A stretch of 10,579 bases of DNA from Bacteroidota bacterium (lineage in GTDB: Bacteria; Bacteroidota; Bacteroidia; Bacteroidales; Marinifilaceae). Positions 1 through 7,154 of the stretch are shown here, piece after piece (the stretch's first letter is position 1; each line of letters opens with the position of its first letter). The stretch lies in NCBI GenBank assembly GCA_023400335.1, contig JAEXFF010000013.1, positions 1 to 10,579 of the forward strand, read 5' to 3'. A model generated the notes under the pieces. It made no database searches. It saw only the letters and a list, made by a program, of their open reading frames with translations, and had not been told where the DNA came from. The position numbers and the translations under genes are program-made.

Positions 1-249
1 GCCCGTGAAATGAAGCGTGCAAAATTGGTAGAAAAGTACGCAGCAAAACGGGCAAAATTAAAAGCTGAAGGCGACTATGCAGGATTGAGTCTTCTTCCGA
101 AGAATTCCAATCCTATCCGTTTGCACAACAGGTGTAAACTGACCGGTAGACCGAGAGGTTACATGAGACAATTTGGTATCAGCAGGATCCAGTTCCGTGA
201 AATGGCATCTGCAGGATTGATACCGGGAGTGAAGAAAGCTAGTTGGTAA
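1..249 (+). CDS. rpsN: 30S ribosomal protein S14, 5' end cut off by window
   Basis: This is a small-subunit protein of the 30S head that helps fold the 3' domain of 16S rRNA. The frame is open from base 1 (it begins Ala-Arg-Glu) and gives 82 residues to the TAA at 247-249. Bacterial S14 of this long type has about 89 residues, so roughly seven N-terminal residues lie outside the window, and the ATG at base 10 is internal, not the start. The conserved core [20 protein letters not shown] and the tail ending in KKASW are clear. Only one cysteine is present, so this is the zinc-free form rather than the short CxxC...CxxC form. It is followed 20 bases later by rpsH, in the usual spc operon order. 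Confidence 0.97.
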   Translation, partial: AREMKRAKLVEKYAAKRAKLKAEGDYAGLSLLPKNSNPIRLHNRCKLTGRPRGYMRQFGISRIQFREMASAGLIPGVKKASW

Positions 250-269
250 TATTTAAATGTAAAAAAGAA

Positions 270-665
270 ATGACAGATCCAATAGCAGATTATCTTACGC
301 GTTTGAGAAATGCGATAAGAGCCGGTCATAAAGTGGTGGATATCCCCGGTTCGAATATGAAGAGGGAAATCACGAAAATCCTGAAAGAAAAGGGATATAT
401 TTTAAATTATAAGTTTGAACAAGACGGAGTAAAAAGCAATATTAAGATTGCTCTCAAATATAATCCGGAAACCAAATTATCTGCTATCCAGTCGCTGGTG
501 CGGGTATCTAAGCCGGGTTTAAGACGCTACACCAATGTCGAAGAAATGCCGCGTGTATTGAACGGCTTGGGAATTGCCATCTTGTCTACTTCTATGGGAT
601 TGATGACAGACAAAGAAGCTCGCCAGAAAAATGTAGGCGGTGAAGTATTGTGTTATGTGTATTAA
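270..665 (+). CDS. rpsH: 30S ribosomal protein S8
   Basis: S8 binds the central domain of 16S rRNA early in 30S assembly. In E. coli it also represses its own operon. The protein is 131 residues, a normal family length. It opens MTDPIADYLTRLRNA and carries the C-terminal signature at residues 101-131, including the STSMG RNA-contact motif at 106-110 and the closing GGEVLCYVY. The frame also extends upstream to a TTG at 243 that overlaps rpsN. I chose the ATG at 270 because the conserved N-terminus starts exactly there. The added residues (VIFKCKKE) match nothing in the family as I know it. No S8-binding mimic was identified by eye. Confidence 0.97.
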   Translation: MTDPIADYLTRLRNAIRAGHKVVDIPGSNMKREITKILKEKGYILNYKFEQDGVKSNIKIALKYNPETKLSAIQSLVRVSKPGLRRYTNVEEMPRVLNGLGIAILSTSMGLMTDKEARQKNVGGEVLCYVY

Positions 666-683
666 TTTAAAAGTGAAGAAGAG

Positions 684-1238
684 ATGTCACGAATAGGAAA
701 ATTACCCATTCATATACCACAAGGGGTTACGGTAGCCGTAAGTCCGGATAACACCGTCACAGTAAAAGGGCCGAAAGGACAACTTTCCCAGAAAGTAAGT
801 AAAGACCTTACTGTCACAGTAGATGAACACAATGTGCACGTAGCACGTCATACAGAAGATAAGGAACATAAGTCAATGCATGGTTTGTATCGTGCTTTGA
901 TCCATAATATGGTAGTAGGTGTTTCTGAAGGTTATACGATTAAACAGGAATTAGTCGGGGTAGGTTACAGGGCAAATGCAGAAGGACAAATTCTGGAATT
1001 GGGATTAGGGTATTCTCACTCTATCTTCATGCAATTACCGGATGAAGTGAAAGTTTCTGCTGTTACAGAAAAACGGGCTAATCCGATTATTACACTGGAA
1101 AGTTGTGATAAGCAACTGATCGGTCAGGTAGCTGCCAAGATCCGTTCATTCCGTCGTCCGGAACCTTATAAAGGTAAGGGTATCCGCTTCGTAGGTGAAC
1201 AGGTACGCCGTAAAGCAGGTAAGTCAGCTAAAGTTTAA
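684..1238 (+). CDS. rplF: 50S ribosomal protein L6
   Basis: L6 is a two-domain 23S rRNA-binding protein near the sarcin-ricin loop and factor-binding site. The protein is 184 residues, typical of bacteria. It starts MSRIGKLPIHIPQGV, has the KGPKG turn at 28-32, and ends with the L6 signature PEPYKGKGI at 159-167, followed by the basic tail RRKAGKSAKV. The start lies 18 bases after the rpsH stop, behind a purine-rich AAGAAGAG stretch that could act as a weak ribosome-binding site. It sits in the normal spc order between rpsH and rplR. Nothing in it looks damaged. Confidence 0.97.
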   Translation: MSRIGKLPIHIPQGVTVAVSPDNTVTVKGPKGQLSQKVSKDLTVTVDEHNVHVARHTEDKEHKSMHGLYRALIHNMVVGVSEGYTIKQELVGVGYRANAEGQILELGLGYSHSIFMQLPDEVKVSAVTEKRANPIITLESCDKQLIGQVAAKIRSFRRPEPYKGKGIRFVGEQVRRKAGKSAKV

Positions 1239-1260
1239 TCACCTAAAGTAAGTAAAAGTT

Positions 1261-1617
1261 ATGGCTTTAACTAAGGAAGAAAGAAGATTAAGAATAAAGA
1301 GGAGAATTCGGAAGATTATCTCCGGAACAGCTGAGAGACCCCGTTTGAGCGTATTCCGTTCAAATGCGCAGATTTCCGTACAGCTGATAGATGATGAAGC
1401 AGGTAAAACGCTTTTATCTGTATCTTCATTGAGCAAGGAAATTGCTGAAAAGAAAGGCACGAAGACAGAGCAGGCTGCATTGGTAGGTGCTGCTGTCGCT
1501 GAAAAAGCAAAAGCAGCCGGTATTCAGTCGGTTGTCTTTGACCGGAATGGTTATTTGTATCACGGAAGGGTGAAAGCATTAGCTGACGCTGCCCGTAACG
1601 GAGGTCTTAATTTTTAA
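1261..1617 (+). CDS. rplR: 50S ribosomal protein L18
   Basis: L18 binds 5S rRNA and, with L5, joins it to the central protuberance of the 50S subunit. The protein is 118 residues. The basic N-terminus ([14 protein letters not shown]) leads into the [10 protein letters not shown] strand at 26-35. The C-terminal signature runs from [18 protein letters not shown] to AARNGGL (about 91-116). The ATG at 1261 is the first in the frame after the rplF stop, 22 bases upstream, and matches the family N-terminus. The rpsE start follows 12 bases after the stop. Confidence 0.97.
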   Translation: MALTKEERRLRIKRRIRKIISGTAERPRLSVFRSNAQISVQLIDDEAGKTLLSVSSLSKEIAEKKGTKTEQAALVGAAVAEKAKAAGIQSVVFDRNGYLYHGRVKALADAARNGGLNF

Positions 1618-1629
1618 AAGTTAGCAGGA

Positions 1630-2136
1630 ATGGAACAAAAAATTAATAATACTGACTTGGAATTAAAAGACAGATTGGTGGCTATCAATCGGGTGACCAA
1701 AGTTACTAAAGGAGGTAGAACTTTCAGTTTTGCTGCAATTGTCGTAGTCGGTGACGAGAACGGCATTGTCGGCTGGGGACTGGGGAAAGCAAATGAAGTA
1801 ACTACGGCTATTGCCAAGGGTATAGAAGCAGCTAAAAAGAATTTAGTGAAAATACCGGTATTCAAAGGGACAATTCCTCACGAACAGGTGGCCCGCTTTG
1901 GAGGTGCAGAAGTGTTTATGAAACCCGCTTCTTCCGGTACCGGACTCGTAGCCGGAGGTGCTATGCGTGCTGTATTGGAAAGTGCAGGTATCCGTGATGT
2001 GTTGGCAAAGAGTAAAGGTTCTTCCAATCCTCACAATCTGGTAAAAGCAACTATTGCTGCTTTGAAACAGATGAGAGATGCCCGTATGGTGGCACAGCAA
2101 AGAAATGTGAGCGTGGATAAAGTGTTTAACGGTTAA
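1630..2136 (+). CDS. rpsE: 30S ribosomal protein S5
   Basis: S5 lies at the mRNA entry side of the 30S body and contributes to decoding accuracy. The protein is 168 residues. The double-stranded-RNA-binding-like N-terminal domain spans about 12-75 and includes the [13 protein letters not shown] loop at 22-34, the region where spectinomycin-resistance changes occur in other bacteria. The C-terminal domain carries [19 protein letters not shown] at 103-121 and [14 protein letters not shown] at 128-141. The short N-terminal extension (MEQKINNTD) before the conserved core is the most variable part. Gaps to rplR and rpmD are 12 and 11 bases, consistent with one transcript. Confidence 0.97.
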   Translation: MEQKINNTDLELKDRLVAINRVTKVTKGGRTFSFAAIVVVGDENGIVGWGLGKANEVTTAIAKGIEAAKKNLVKIPVFKGTIPHEQVARFGGAEVFMKPASSGTGLVAGGAMRAVLESAGIRDVLAKSKGSSNPHNLVKATIAALKQMRDARMVAQQRNVSVDKVFNG

Positions 2137-2147
2137 TGAGATGAGTT

Positions 2148-2330
2148 ATGGCAAAGATTAAAGTTACATTGGTAAAAAGTAAGATCGGTAGCGATAAACG
2201 TCAGGTAGGCACTTTAACAGCTCTGGGTTTAAATAAAATCAGCAGTAGTGCTGAACATGAAGCTACTCCGCAGATACTGGGAATGATTGCTAAAGTAAAA
2301 CACCTGGTAAAAGTGGAAGAAGTAAAGTAA
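2148..2330 (+). CDS. rpmD: 50S ribosomal protein L30
   Basis: L30 is a small 50S protein. The 60-residue length is normal. The start [14 protein letters not shown], the LGLNKI segment at 26-31 and the C-terminal half with [14 protein letters not shown] support the call. It lies between rpsE and rplO as in the standard spc operon. L30 is not universal among bacteria, so its presence is mildly informative. The stop TAA at 2328-2330 is followed 27 bases later by the rplO ATG. Confidence 0.96.
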   Translation: MAKIKVTLVKSKIGSDKRQVGTLTALGLNKISSSAEHEATPQILGMIAKVKHLVKVEEVK

Positions 2331-2357
2331 TTGTCAAACGATTTTAATACATATAGA

Positions 2358-2804
2358 ATGGATTTAAGTAGCTTAAAACCGGCTTGCGGTTCCACTCACC
2401 ACGAAAAGAGAATTGGCCGCGGACAGGGTTCGGGAAAAGGAGGTACTTCTACAAGAGGACACAAAGGTGCCAAATCAAGATCCGGCTTTAAACATAAGAT
2501 CGGTTTTGAAGGAGGTCAGATGCCGCTTCAGAGAAGAGTACCTAAATTCGGCTTTAAAAATATCAACCGGATTGAATTCAAGGCTATAAATGTCAGTATG
2601 CTTCAGGAATTGGCTGAAAGAGATAATCTGACAGCTATTGATAAAGATATACTGATTAAAGCCGGCCTGCTTTCTAAAAATGATCTTGTGAAGATATTAG
2701 GGGATGGGGTGCTGAAAGCGAAGCTGGAAGTAAAAGCCAATGCTTTCTCTAAAAAAGCTGTAGAAGCTATCGAAGCTGCCGGAGGCGCAGCAATCGTTTT
2801 GTAA
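2358..2804 (+). CDS. rplO: 50S ribosomal protein L15
   Basis: L15 is a late-assembling 50S protein whose glycine-rich N-terminal extension threads into 23S rRNA. From the ATG at 2358 the protein is 148 residues and begins MDLSSLKPACGSTHHEKR. The basic Gly-rich segment covers about 20-43 (GRGQGSGKGGTSTRGHKGAK), and GFEGGQMPLQRRVPKFGF is at 49-66. The C-terminal SKKAVEAIEAAGG motif is intact. A longer frame beginning at a TTG at 2331, directly after the rpmD stop, is possible but adds nine residues not typical of the family. It is the last gene before the structured 113-base gap in front of secY. Confidence 0.96.
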   Translation: MDLSSLKPACGSTHHEKRIGRGQGSGKGGTSTRGHKGAKSRSGFKHKIGFEGGQMPLQRRVPKFGFKNINRIEFKAINVSMLQELAERDNLTAIDKDILIKAGLLSKNDLVKILGDGVLKAKLEVKANAFSKKAVEAIEAAGGAAIVL

Positions 2805-2817
2805 AACAAAACGGGTC

Positions 2818-2895
2818 CATAAAGTCCGTAAGGTCTGTAAAGTGCTAAGGTCGCAGACTTTCGACTTTTTGACTTCCGGCTTTATTGACTTTATG
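2818..2895. repeat. Direct-then-inverted heptamer array forming a long imperfect hairpin
   Basis: Four TAAAGTC-like heptamers (2820-2826, 2829-2835, 2838-2844, 2846-2852) are followed after GCA by five reverse-complement copies (2856-2862, 2863-2869, 2871-2877, 2878-2884, 2887-2893). The outermost 9 bases, CATAAAGTC at 2818-2826 and GACTTTATG at 2887-2895, pair perfectly, and the innermost copies pair across the GCA loop with one G-T wobble. There is no T-run after the structure, so it is not a standard terminator. It fills most of the rplO-secY gap. Possible roles are an mRNA stability or processing element, or a dispersed intergenic repeat. Its function is unknown. Confidence 0.7.
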
Positions 2896-2917
2896 AACTA
2901 TTAATAAGAAAGAACTT

Positions 2918-4258
2918 ATGAAGTTATTTGATACATTAAAGAACATTTGGAAAATTGAAGAACTCCGGACCCGGATTCTCATGACGGTAGGCTTGATAGC
3001 CGTATACCGCCTGGGTACAGAAATTGTACTGCCGGGTATTGATCCGGCCGGACTTGCTGCTTTGAAGGAACAAACTTCAACAGGAGTGATGGGTTTGTTG
3101 GACATGTTTTCCGGAGGAGCATTTTCGAATGCTTCGGTATTTGCATTGGGTATTATGCCTTATATCTCAGCATCCATTGTAGTTCAGTTGCTGGGAATAG
3201 CCGTTCCTTATTTCCAGCGCATGCAACGCGAAGGGGAGAGCGGTAGACGTAAAATCAATCAAATTACCCGTTATCTGACTTTGATTATTCTCGTATTACA
3301 GGGAGCAGCGTATCTGACCAATTTACATGCACAAATCCCGGAATGGGCCTTTGTCATCAAAGGAGCTTTCTTTACTATTTCTTCTGTCGTAATTCTGGCT
3401 GCCGGTTCCATGTTTGTACTCTGGCTGGGAGAAAAAATTACGGATAAAGGTATTGGAAACGGAGTTTCTATCATCATTATGATCGGAATTATTGCCCGTT
3501 TGCCCTTTGCTTTCTTTGCAGAAGGAGCTTCCCGCTTGTCTCAGCAAGGCGGTGGTATGGTTGCTTTATTGGTGGAATTGATTGTATTGTTCCTGGTATT
3601 CTGCGGAACAATCATGTTGGTGCAAGGTACACGCAAAGTACCCGTACAGTATGCGAAACGGATTGTAGGTAACAAACAATATGGCGGAGTCCGTCAGTAT
3701 ATACCTTTGAAAATCAATGCAGCCGGTGTTATGCCGATTATCTTTGCCCAGGCATTGATGTTGCTGCCGATTTCATTCGTAAATTACGCTGCCTCTGAAT
3801 CCCTCTCCGGATTTGCTGCTGCCTTTTCTAACTTCACCGGTTTCTGGTATAATTTTACCTTCTTTATTTTAATTGTATTATTCACTTATTTTTATACTGC
3901 AATTACCATTAATCCCCAACAAATGGCTGAGGATATGAAAAAGAACGGCGGATTTATACCGGGAGTGAAACCAGGAAAGAAGACAATGGAGTTCCTGGAT
4001 ACGATTATGTCACGTATTACTTTACCCGGATCTATTTTCCTGGGAATTGTAGCTATATTACCTGCTTTTGCAGTGATTGCGGGAGTAAATAATCAATTCG
4101 CACATTTCTACGGAGGTACTTCTTTGTTGATTCTGGTGGGGGTTGTATTGGATACACTGCAACAGATCGAGTCTCATTTGTTGATGCGTCATTACGACGG
4201 ATTGATGAAAACCGGAAGAATTAAAGGAAAGACTCCGGGTGGACCTGCTGCTTATTAA
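2918..4258 (+). CDS. secY: Protein translocase subunit SecY
   Basis: SecY is the channel of the SecYEG translocon in the inner membrane, through which SecA or ribosomes pass unfolded proteins. The 446 residues fit the family. About ten hydrophobic segments are visible, near residues 20-38, 73-96, 116-136, 149-169, 183-200, 213-236, 265-288, 308-329, 369-390 and 397-416. Signature 1 (GIMPYISASIVVQLL) is at 78-92 and signature 2 (LGEKITDKGIGNGVS) at 170-184. The NPQQMAEDMKKNGGFIPGVKPG cytoplasmic loop spans about 332-353. The C-terminus HYDGLMKTGRIKG is conserved. The start ATG follows an AAGAAAGAA stretch. The gene is set off from rplO by a repeat array and from map by a terminator and promoter. 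Confidence 0.98.
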   Translation: MKLFDTLKNIWKIEELRTRILMTVGLIAVYRLGTEIVLPGIDPAGLAALKEQTSTGVMGLLDMFSGGAFSNASVFALGIMPYISASIVVQLLGIAVPYFQRMQREGESGRRKINQITRYLTLIILVLQGAAYLTNLHAQIPEWAFVIKGAFFTISSVVILAAGSMFVLWLGEKITDKGIGNGVSIIIMIGIIARLPFAFFAEGASRLSQQGGGMVALLVELIVLFLVFCGTIMLVQGTRKVPVQYAKRIVGNKQYGGVRQYIPLKINAAGVMPIIFAQALMLLPISFVNYAASESLSGFAAAFSNFTGFWYNFTFFILIVLFTYFYTAITINPQQMAEDMKKNGGFIPGVKPGKKTMEFLDTIMSRITLPGSIFLGIVAILPAFAVIAGVNNQFAHFYGGTSLLILVGVVLDTLQQIESHLLMRHYDGLMKTGRIKGKTPGGPAAY

Positions 4259-4270
4259 GAAATAGAGAGT

Positions 4271-4315
4271 CGTAAAGCCGTAGGAGCATATCCGGGGCTT
4301 TGCGGCTTTTTTACG
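4271..4315 (+). terminator. Probable intrinsic terminator after secY
   Basis: AAAGCCG at 4274-4280 pairs with CGGCTTT at 4303-4309, and the T-run continues to 4312. An alternative inner pairing joins AAAGCC with GGCTTT at 4296-4301, and GGA/TCC inside the loop can close further. The stem is modest and the loop long, so read-through is plausible. It ends 15 bases after the secY stop begins to be cleared and lies upstream of the map promoter, which fits a transcription-unit boundary. Confidence 0.6.
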
Positions 4316-4344
4316 CTCATCTTCAACTTTTAAACGGTTGGAGC

Positions 4345-4375
4345 TTTGAGACTTTTAAAAAAAGTATTACTTTTG
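4345..4375 (+). promoter_or_regulatory. Bacteroidetes-type promoter for map
   Basis: TTTG at 4345-4348 is followed after exactly 19 bases by TACTTTTG at 4368-4375. This matches the known Bacteroidetes primary sigma consensus (-33 TTTG, -7 TAnnTTTG) at every defined position. The expected start of transcription, a few bases past the -7 box, falls at or next to the map ATG at 4380. A 7-bp inverted repeat (CTTCAAC 4321-4327 with GTTGGAG 4337-4343, one wobble) lies just upstream of the -33 element. Confidence 0.8.
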
Positions 4376-4379
4376 CGGC

Positions 4380-5192
4380 ATGATTTTTTTAAAGACAGCA
4401 GAGGAGATTGAATTACTGAGGGAGAGTAATCTTTTGGTTGGAAAAACTCTGGGTGAAATGGCAAAACATGTTCGTCCGGGAATTTCGACTTTAGAATTGG
4501 ATCGTATTGCAGAAGAGTTTATCCGGGATCATGGAGCCCAGCCTGGGTTTTTGGGATACGGAGGATTTCCGAATACGCTGTGTATCTCCATTAACGAGGA
4601 AGTGGTACACGGGATTCCTGCCGCCGATCGTATTTTAAAAGAAGGAGATGTCGTTTCCATAGATTGCGGAACTTTAAAAAATGGATTCTATGGAGATAGT
4701 GCCTATACTTTTGAAGTAGGGGAAGTGCGGGAGGAAGTGCGGAAATTGTTACGTACGACAAAAGAGGCTTTATACAAAGGTATCGAAAAGGCGATTGCCG
4801 GACTGAGAATTGGGGATATCGGTTATGCTGTACAGAGCTATTGTGAAGCAAACGGTTATTCAGTAGTCCGGGAGTTAGTAGGACACGGGGTCGGACGGGA
4901 TATGCACGAAGAACCGCAGGTGCCCAATTACGGAAGAAGGGGACAGGGAGCTAAATTAGTGGAAGGAATGGTAATTGCGATTGAGCCTATGATTAATCTG
5001 GGCAAACGGCATATATACCAGGATATTGACGGATGGACGATACGGACACGCGACAGGCTGCCTTCAGCCCATTTTGAACACACTGTAGCTGTAGGGAAGC
5101 ATGGAGCAGATATCCTGTCTTCGTTTGAGTTTGTAGAAAAAAATTTAGAGAAAAAATCCCGTTTGGGAGAAAATGACTCTGAACAAATTTGA
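4380..5192 (+). CDS. map: Type I methionine aminopeptidase
   Basis: This cytoplasmic metalloenzyme removes the initiator methionine from nascent proteins after deformylation. The 270-residue protein has the five expected metal ligands: D95 (SIDCGT), D106 (FYGDSAYTF), H169 (VGHGVG), E202 (AIEPM) and E233 (HFEHT). The substrate-contacting histidines are H77 (VVHGIP) and H176 (MHEEP). This is the type I pattern without the type II insert and without an N-terminal zinc-finger extension. The start MIFLKTAEEIELLRESN matches the family, so the ATG at 4380 is well supported although it lies only 4 bases after the -7 box. The secY-map-infA order without adk is common in Bacteroidetes. The last about 20 residues are polar and variable. 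Confidence 0.98.
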   Translation: MIFLKTAEEIELLRESNLLVGKTLGEMAKHVRPGISTLELDRIAEEFIRDHGAQPGFLGYGGFPNTLCISINEEVVHGIPAADRILKEGDVVSIDCGTLKNGFYGDSAYTFEVGEVREEVRKLLRTTKEALYKGIEKAIAGLRIGDIGYAVQSYCEANGYSVVRELVGHGVGRDMHEEPQVPNYGRRGQGAKLVEGMVIAIEPMINLGKRHIYQDIDGWTIRTRDRLPSAHFEHTVAVGKHGADILSSFEFVEKNLEKKSRLGENDSEQI

Positions 5193-5212
5193 TAATCAAT
5201 TTTAATTAAAGT

Positions 5213-5434
5213 ATGGCAAAACAGCCGTCAATAGAGCAAGATGGAGTGATAACCGAGGCTTTGTCGAACGCAATGTTTCGGGTAGAGTTGGAGAACGGAC
5301 ATATTATCACTGCCCATATATCCGGGAAAATGCGGATGCATTATATTAAGATTCTTCCTGGTGACCGGGTTCGGGTAGATATGTCACCTTATGATCTGAC
5401 GAAAGGCAGAATTACGTTCAGATATAAAAATTAA
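5213..5434 (+). CDS. infA: Translation initiation factor IF-1
   Basis: IF-1 occupies the 30S A site during initiation and cooperates with IF-2 and IF-3. The 73-residue protein is one OB/S1-type fold. It starts [20 protein letters not shown] and contains [20 protein letters not shown], then the [11 protein letters not shown] strand and the end [13 protein letters not shown]. It starts 20 bases after map and is probably co-transcribed from the map promoter. A 95-base gap with no clear promoter or terminator separates it from rpmJ. Confidence 0.97.
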   Translation: MAKQPSIEQDGVITEALSNAMFRVELENGHIITAHISGKMRMHYIKILPGDRVRVDMSPYDLTKGRITFRYKN

Positions 5435-5529
5435 ATTCATCGGTAGTTTTCAAAAGCTGGAATTTTTTTGGAGATTTCAGAAGAATAAGCTGTCGGTGCA
5501 TTATTTGTGAATATTCAAATTTAAAAACC

Positions 5530-5646
5530 ATGAAGGTAAGAGCGTCCATTAAAAAACGGAATGACGATTGCAAAATTGTAAGAAGGAAAGGCGTTTTGTA
5601 CGTCATTAACAAAAAGAACCCGAAGTTTAAACAACGTCAGGGTTGA
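5530..5646 (+). CDS. rpmJ: 50S ribosomal protein L36
   Basis: L36 is the smallest 50S protein and binds near the L7/L12 stalk base. The reading frame ATG 5530 to TGA 5644-5646 encodes 38 residues. It begins [20 protein letters not shown] and ends [14 protein letters not shown], an unmistakable L36. Of the four zinc ligands in the classical form (three Cys and a His), only C14 remains. The others are N11, N27 and a lysine or phenylalanine near 32-33, so this is a zinc-free version. It sits between infA and rpsM, its usual place. Its shortness makes it easy to miss. Confidence 0.95.
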   Translation: MKVRASIKKRNDDCKIVRRKGVLYVINKKNPKFKQRQG

Positions 5647-5676
5647 TTCATTAATCTGTAAAATTAAAAGAGATTT

Positions 5677-6054
5677 ATGGCAAGAATCGTAGGTGTAGAT
5701 TTACCCTCAAACAAAAGAGGAGAAATAGCCTTGACCTATATCTTTGGTATAGGTAGAAGTAGTGCCCGGACCATTCTGAGTAAGGCCGGCATCGATTTTG
5801 ACACTAAGGTAAAAGACTGGAACGACGACCAGCTCGCAGCTGTACGAAAAGTGATAAATGCAGAGTACAAAGTTGAAGGAGAGCTGAGATCATCTGTTCA
5901 GATGAACATCAAACGTTTGATGGATATCGGTTGTTACCGTGGTATTCGTCATCGTTTGGGATTGCCCGTAAGAGGACAAAGTACAAAGAACAATGCCCGT
6001 ACAAGAAAGGGCAAGAAGAAAACTGTTGCTAACAAGAAAAAAGCAACTAAATAA
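5677..6054 (+). CDS. rpsM: 30S ribosomal protein S13
   Basis: S13 sits in the 30S head, forms a bridge to the 50S subunit and contacts the P-site tRNA through its tail. The protein is 125 residues. The helix-two-turn-helix region includes [14 protein letters not shown] at 21-34. The signature [17 protein letters not shown] is at 96-112, and the tail is lysine-rich ([15 protein letters not shown]). It is the first gene of the classical alpha operon order (rpsM, rpsK, rpsD, rpoA, rplQ). The 30-base gap after rpmJ is too short to hold the large S4-binding pseudoknot known upstream of rpsM in E. coli. Confidence 0.97.
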   Translation: MARIVGVDLPSNKRGEIALTYIFGIGRSSARTILSKAGIDFDTKVKDWNDDQLAAVRKVINAEYKVEGELRSSVQMNIKRLMDIGCYRGIRHRLGLPVRGQSTKNNARTRKGKKKTVANKKKATK

Positions 6055-6066
6055 TTGAATTGAATT

Positions 6067-6456
6067 ATGGCAAAGAAGTCTACATCAAACAGGAAACGGT
6101 TAGTTAAAGTAGAAGCCGTTGGACAAGCACACGTTCATTCCTCTTTCAATAACATTATTATTTCGTTGACGAACCAGACCGGTCAAGTGATTTCCTGGTC
6201 GTCAGCTGGTAAAATGGGATTTAAAGGATCGAAGAAAAACACTCCTTATGCTGCACAGATGGCAGCCAGTGATTGTGCAAAAGTGGCATTTGATCTCGGA
6301 ATGAGAAAAGCCAAGGTATATGTTAAAGGGCCGGGCAACGGCAGAGAATCCGCTATCCGGGCTATTCATGCCAGCGGAATCGAGGTGTCGGAAATTGTCG
6401 ACGTAACTCCGCTGCCGCATAACGGTTGCCGTCCCCCGAAACGCAGAAGAGTGTAA
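6067..6456 (+). CDS. rpsK: 30S ribosomal protein S11
   Basis: S11 binds the 16S rRNA platform near the E site and the 690 loop. The protein is 129 residues. It contains [19 protein letters not shown] at 21-39, [19 protein letters not shown] at 46-64, [14 protein letters not shown] at 86-99 and the C-terminal signature [19 protein letters not shown] at 111-129. Its start is 12 bases after the rpsM stop. It is followed by a 75-base gap containing a strong hairpin before rpsD. Confidence 0.97.
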   Translation: MAKKSTSNRKRLVKVEAVGQAHVHSSFNNIIISLTNQTGQVISWSSAGKMGFKGSKKNTPYAAQMAASDCAKVAFDLGMRKAKVYVKGPGNGRESAIRAIHASGIEVSEIVDVTPLPHNGCRPPKRRRV

Positions 6457-6495
6457 GAAAATAAAAACTGAAAAGCTTCAGGAATTTTTATTTTC
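6457..6495 (+). promoter_or_regulatory. Strong hairpin between rpsK and rpsD, not terminator-like
   Basis: The arms GAAAATAAAAA (6457-6467) and TTTTTATTTTC (6485-6495) are perfect reverse complements. The stem continues as CTGAA (6468-6472) with TTCAG (6477-6481), closing on an AAGC loop with a GAA bulge at 6482-6484. That gives 16 base pairs. The hairpin begins on the base after the rpsK stop and ends 36 bases before the rpsD ATG. No T-run follows the stem; the T-rich part is inside the 3' arm. Regulation by S4, RNA processing or partial attenuation are possible roles, none of them shown. Confidence 0.7.
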
Positions 6496-6531
6496 AATTT
6501 ATTGTAACGTGTAAATCTAATTTGAAATAAA

Positions 6532-7140
6532 ATGGCTAGATATACAGGACCTAAGTCTAAAATAGCAAGAAAATTCGGGGAACCGATTTATGGCCCGGAT
6601 AAAGCGCTGGAACGGAGAAATTATCCGTCCGGACAACACGGTTTGGCCCGTCGCCGGAAGAAAATTTCGGAATACGGAGTTCAGTTGAAAGAAAAACAAA
6701 AAGCAAAATACACTTACGGTTTGCTTGAAAAACAATTCCGTAATTTATTTGAAAAAGCAGAACGTAGCGGAGGTATTACGGGTGAAGTGTTGTTACAGAT
6801 GCTGGAATGTCGTCTGGACAATACCGTTTATCGTTTGGGGATTGCTCCGACCCGTGCAGCAGCACGTCAATTGGTGTCTCATCGTCACATCACCGTTAAT
6901 GGTACAGTGTGTAATATCCCTTCAGCAGCTGTGAAGCCGGGAGATATTGTAGCTGTCCGCGAAAAATCAAAAGCATTGGAAGTTATTGCAGACGCCTTGA
7001 GAAGCAACCGGGTAATCAAATATTCCTGGCTGGAATGGGATGCCGCTTCCATGAGTGGTAAACTGCTGAATGTTCCGGAGAGAAGCGATATCCCGGAAAA
7101 CATCAAAGAACAGTTAATCGAAGAATTGTATTCTAAGTAA
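6532..7140 (+). CDS. rpsD: 30S ribosomal protein S4
   Basis: S4 nucleates 30S assembly by binding the 5' domain of 16S rRNA. In several bacteria it also controls its own operon. The protein is 202 residues. The N-terminal part ([20 protein letters not shown]) lacks the zinc cysteines found in some S4 forms. The S4 RNA-binding domain spans about 92-155, with [20 protein letters not shown] at 91-110 and [14 protein letters not shown] at 111-124. The preceding hairpin gap is the largest within the alpha operon here. The rpoA ATG comes 14 bases after the stop. Confidence 0.97.
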   Translation: MARYTGPKSKIARKFGEPIYGPDKALERRNYPSGQHGLARRRKKISEYGVQLKEKQKAKYTYGLLEKQFRNLFEKAERSGGITGEVLLQMLECRLDNTVYRLGIAPTRAAARQLVSHRHITVNGTVCNIPSAAVKPGDIVAVREKSKALEVIADALRSNRVIKYSWLEWDAASMSGKLLNVPERSDIPENIKEQLIEELYSK

Positions 7141-7154
7141 TAAATAAAATATTT

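Noticed and set aside
243..269. TTG start for rpsH overlapping the end of rpsN
   Set aside because: The nine extra codons encode residues unlike any S8 N-terminus, and the conserved MTDPIADYL begins at the ATG at 270.
1239..1460. Minus-strand open frames antisense to the ribosomal genes (here and elsewhere from 1239 to 8179)
   Set aside because: All overlap strongly conserved plus-strand genes and show no recognisable protein features.
2331..2357. TTG start for rplO directly after the rpmD stop
   Set aside because: The family N-terminus begins at the ATG at 2358, and the extra residues are not conserved as far as I recognise.
5435..5529. Possible promoter or control element between infA and rpmJ (TTATTTG near 5501-5507, ATTTG/CAAAT inverted repeat 5503-5520)
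   Set aside because: The -7-like box lacks TA at the required position, the inverted repeat is only 5 bp around an 8-base loop, and nothing else supports a site.
6512..6531. TAATTTG just before rpsD as a promoter -7 box
   Set aside because: The TA lies one base too close to TTTG for the TAnnTTTG consensus, and no TTTG sits 19 bases upstream.
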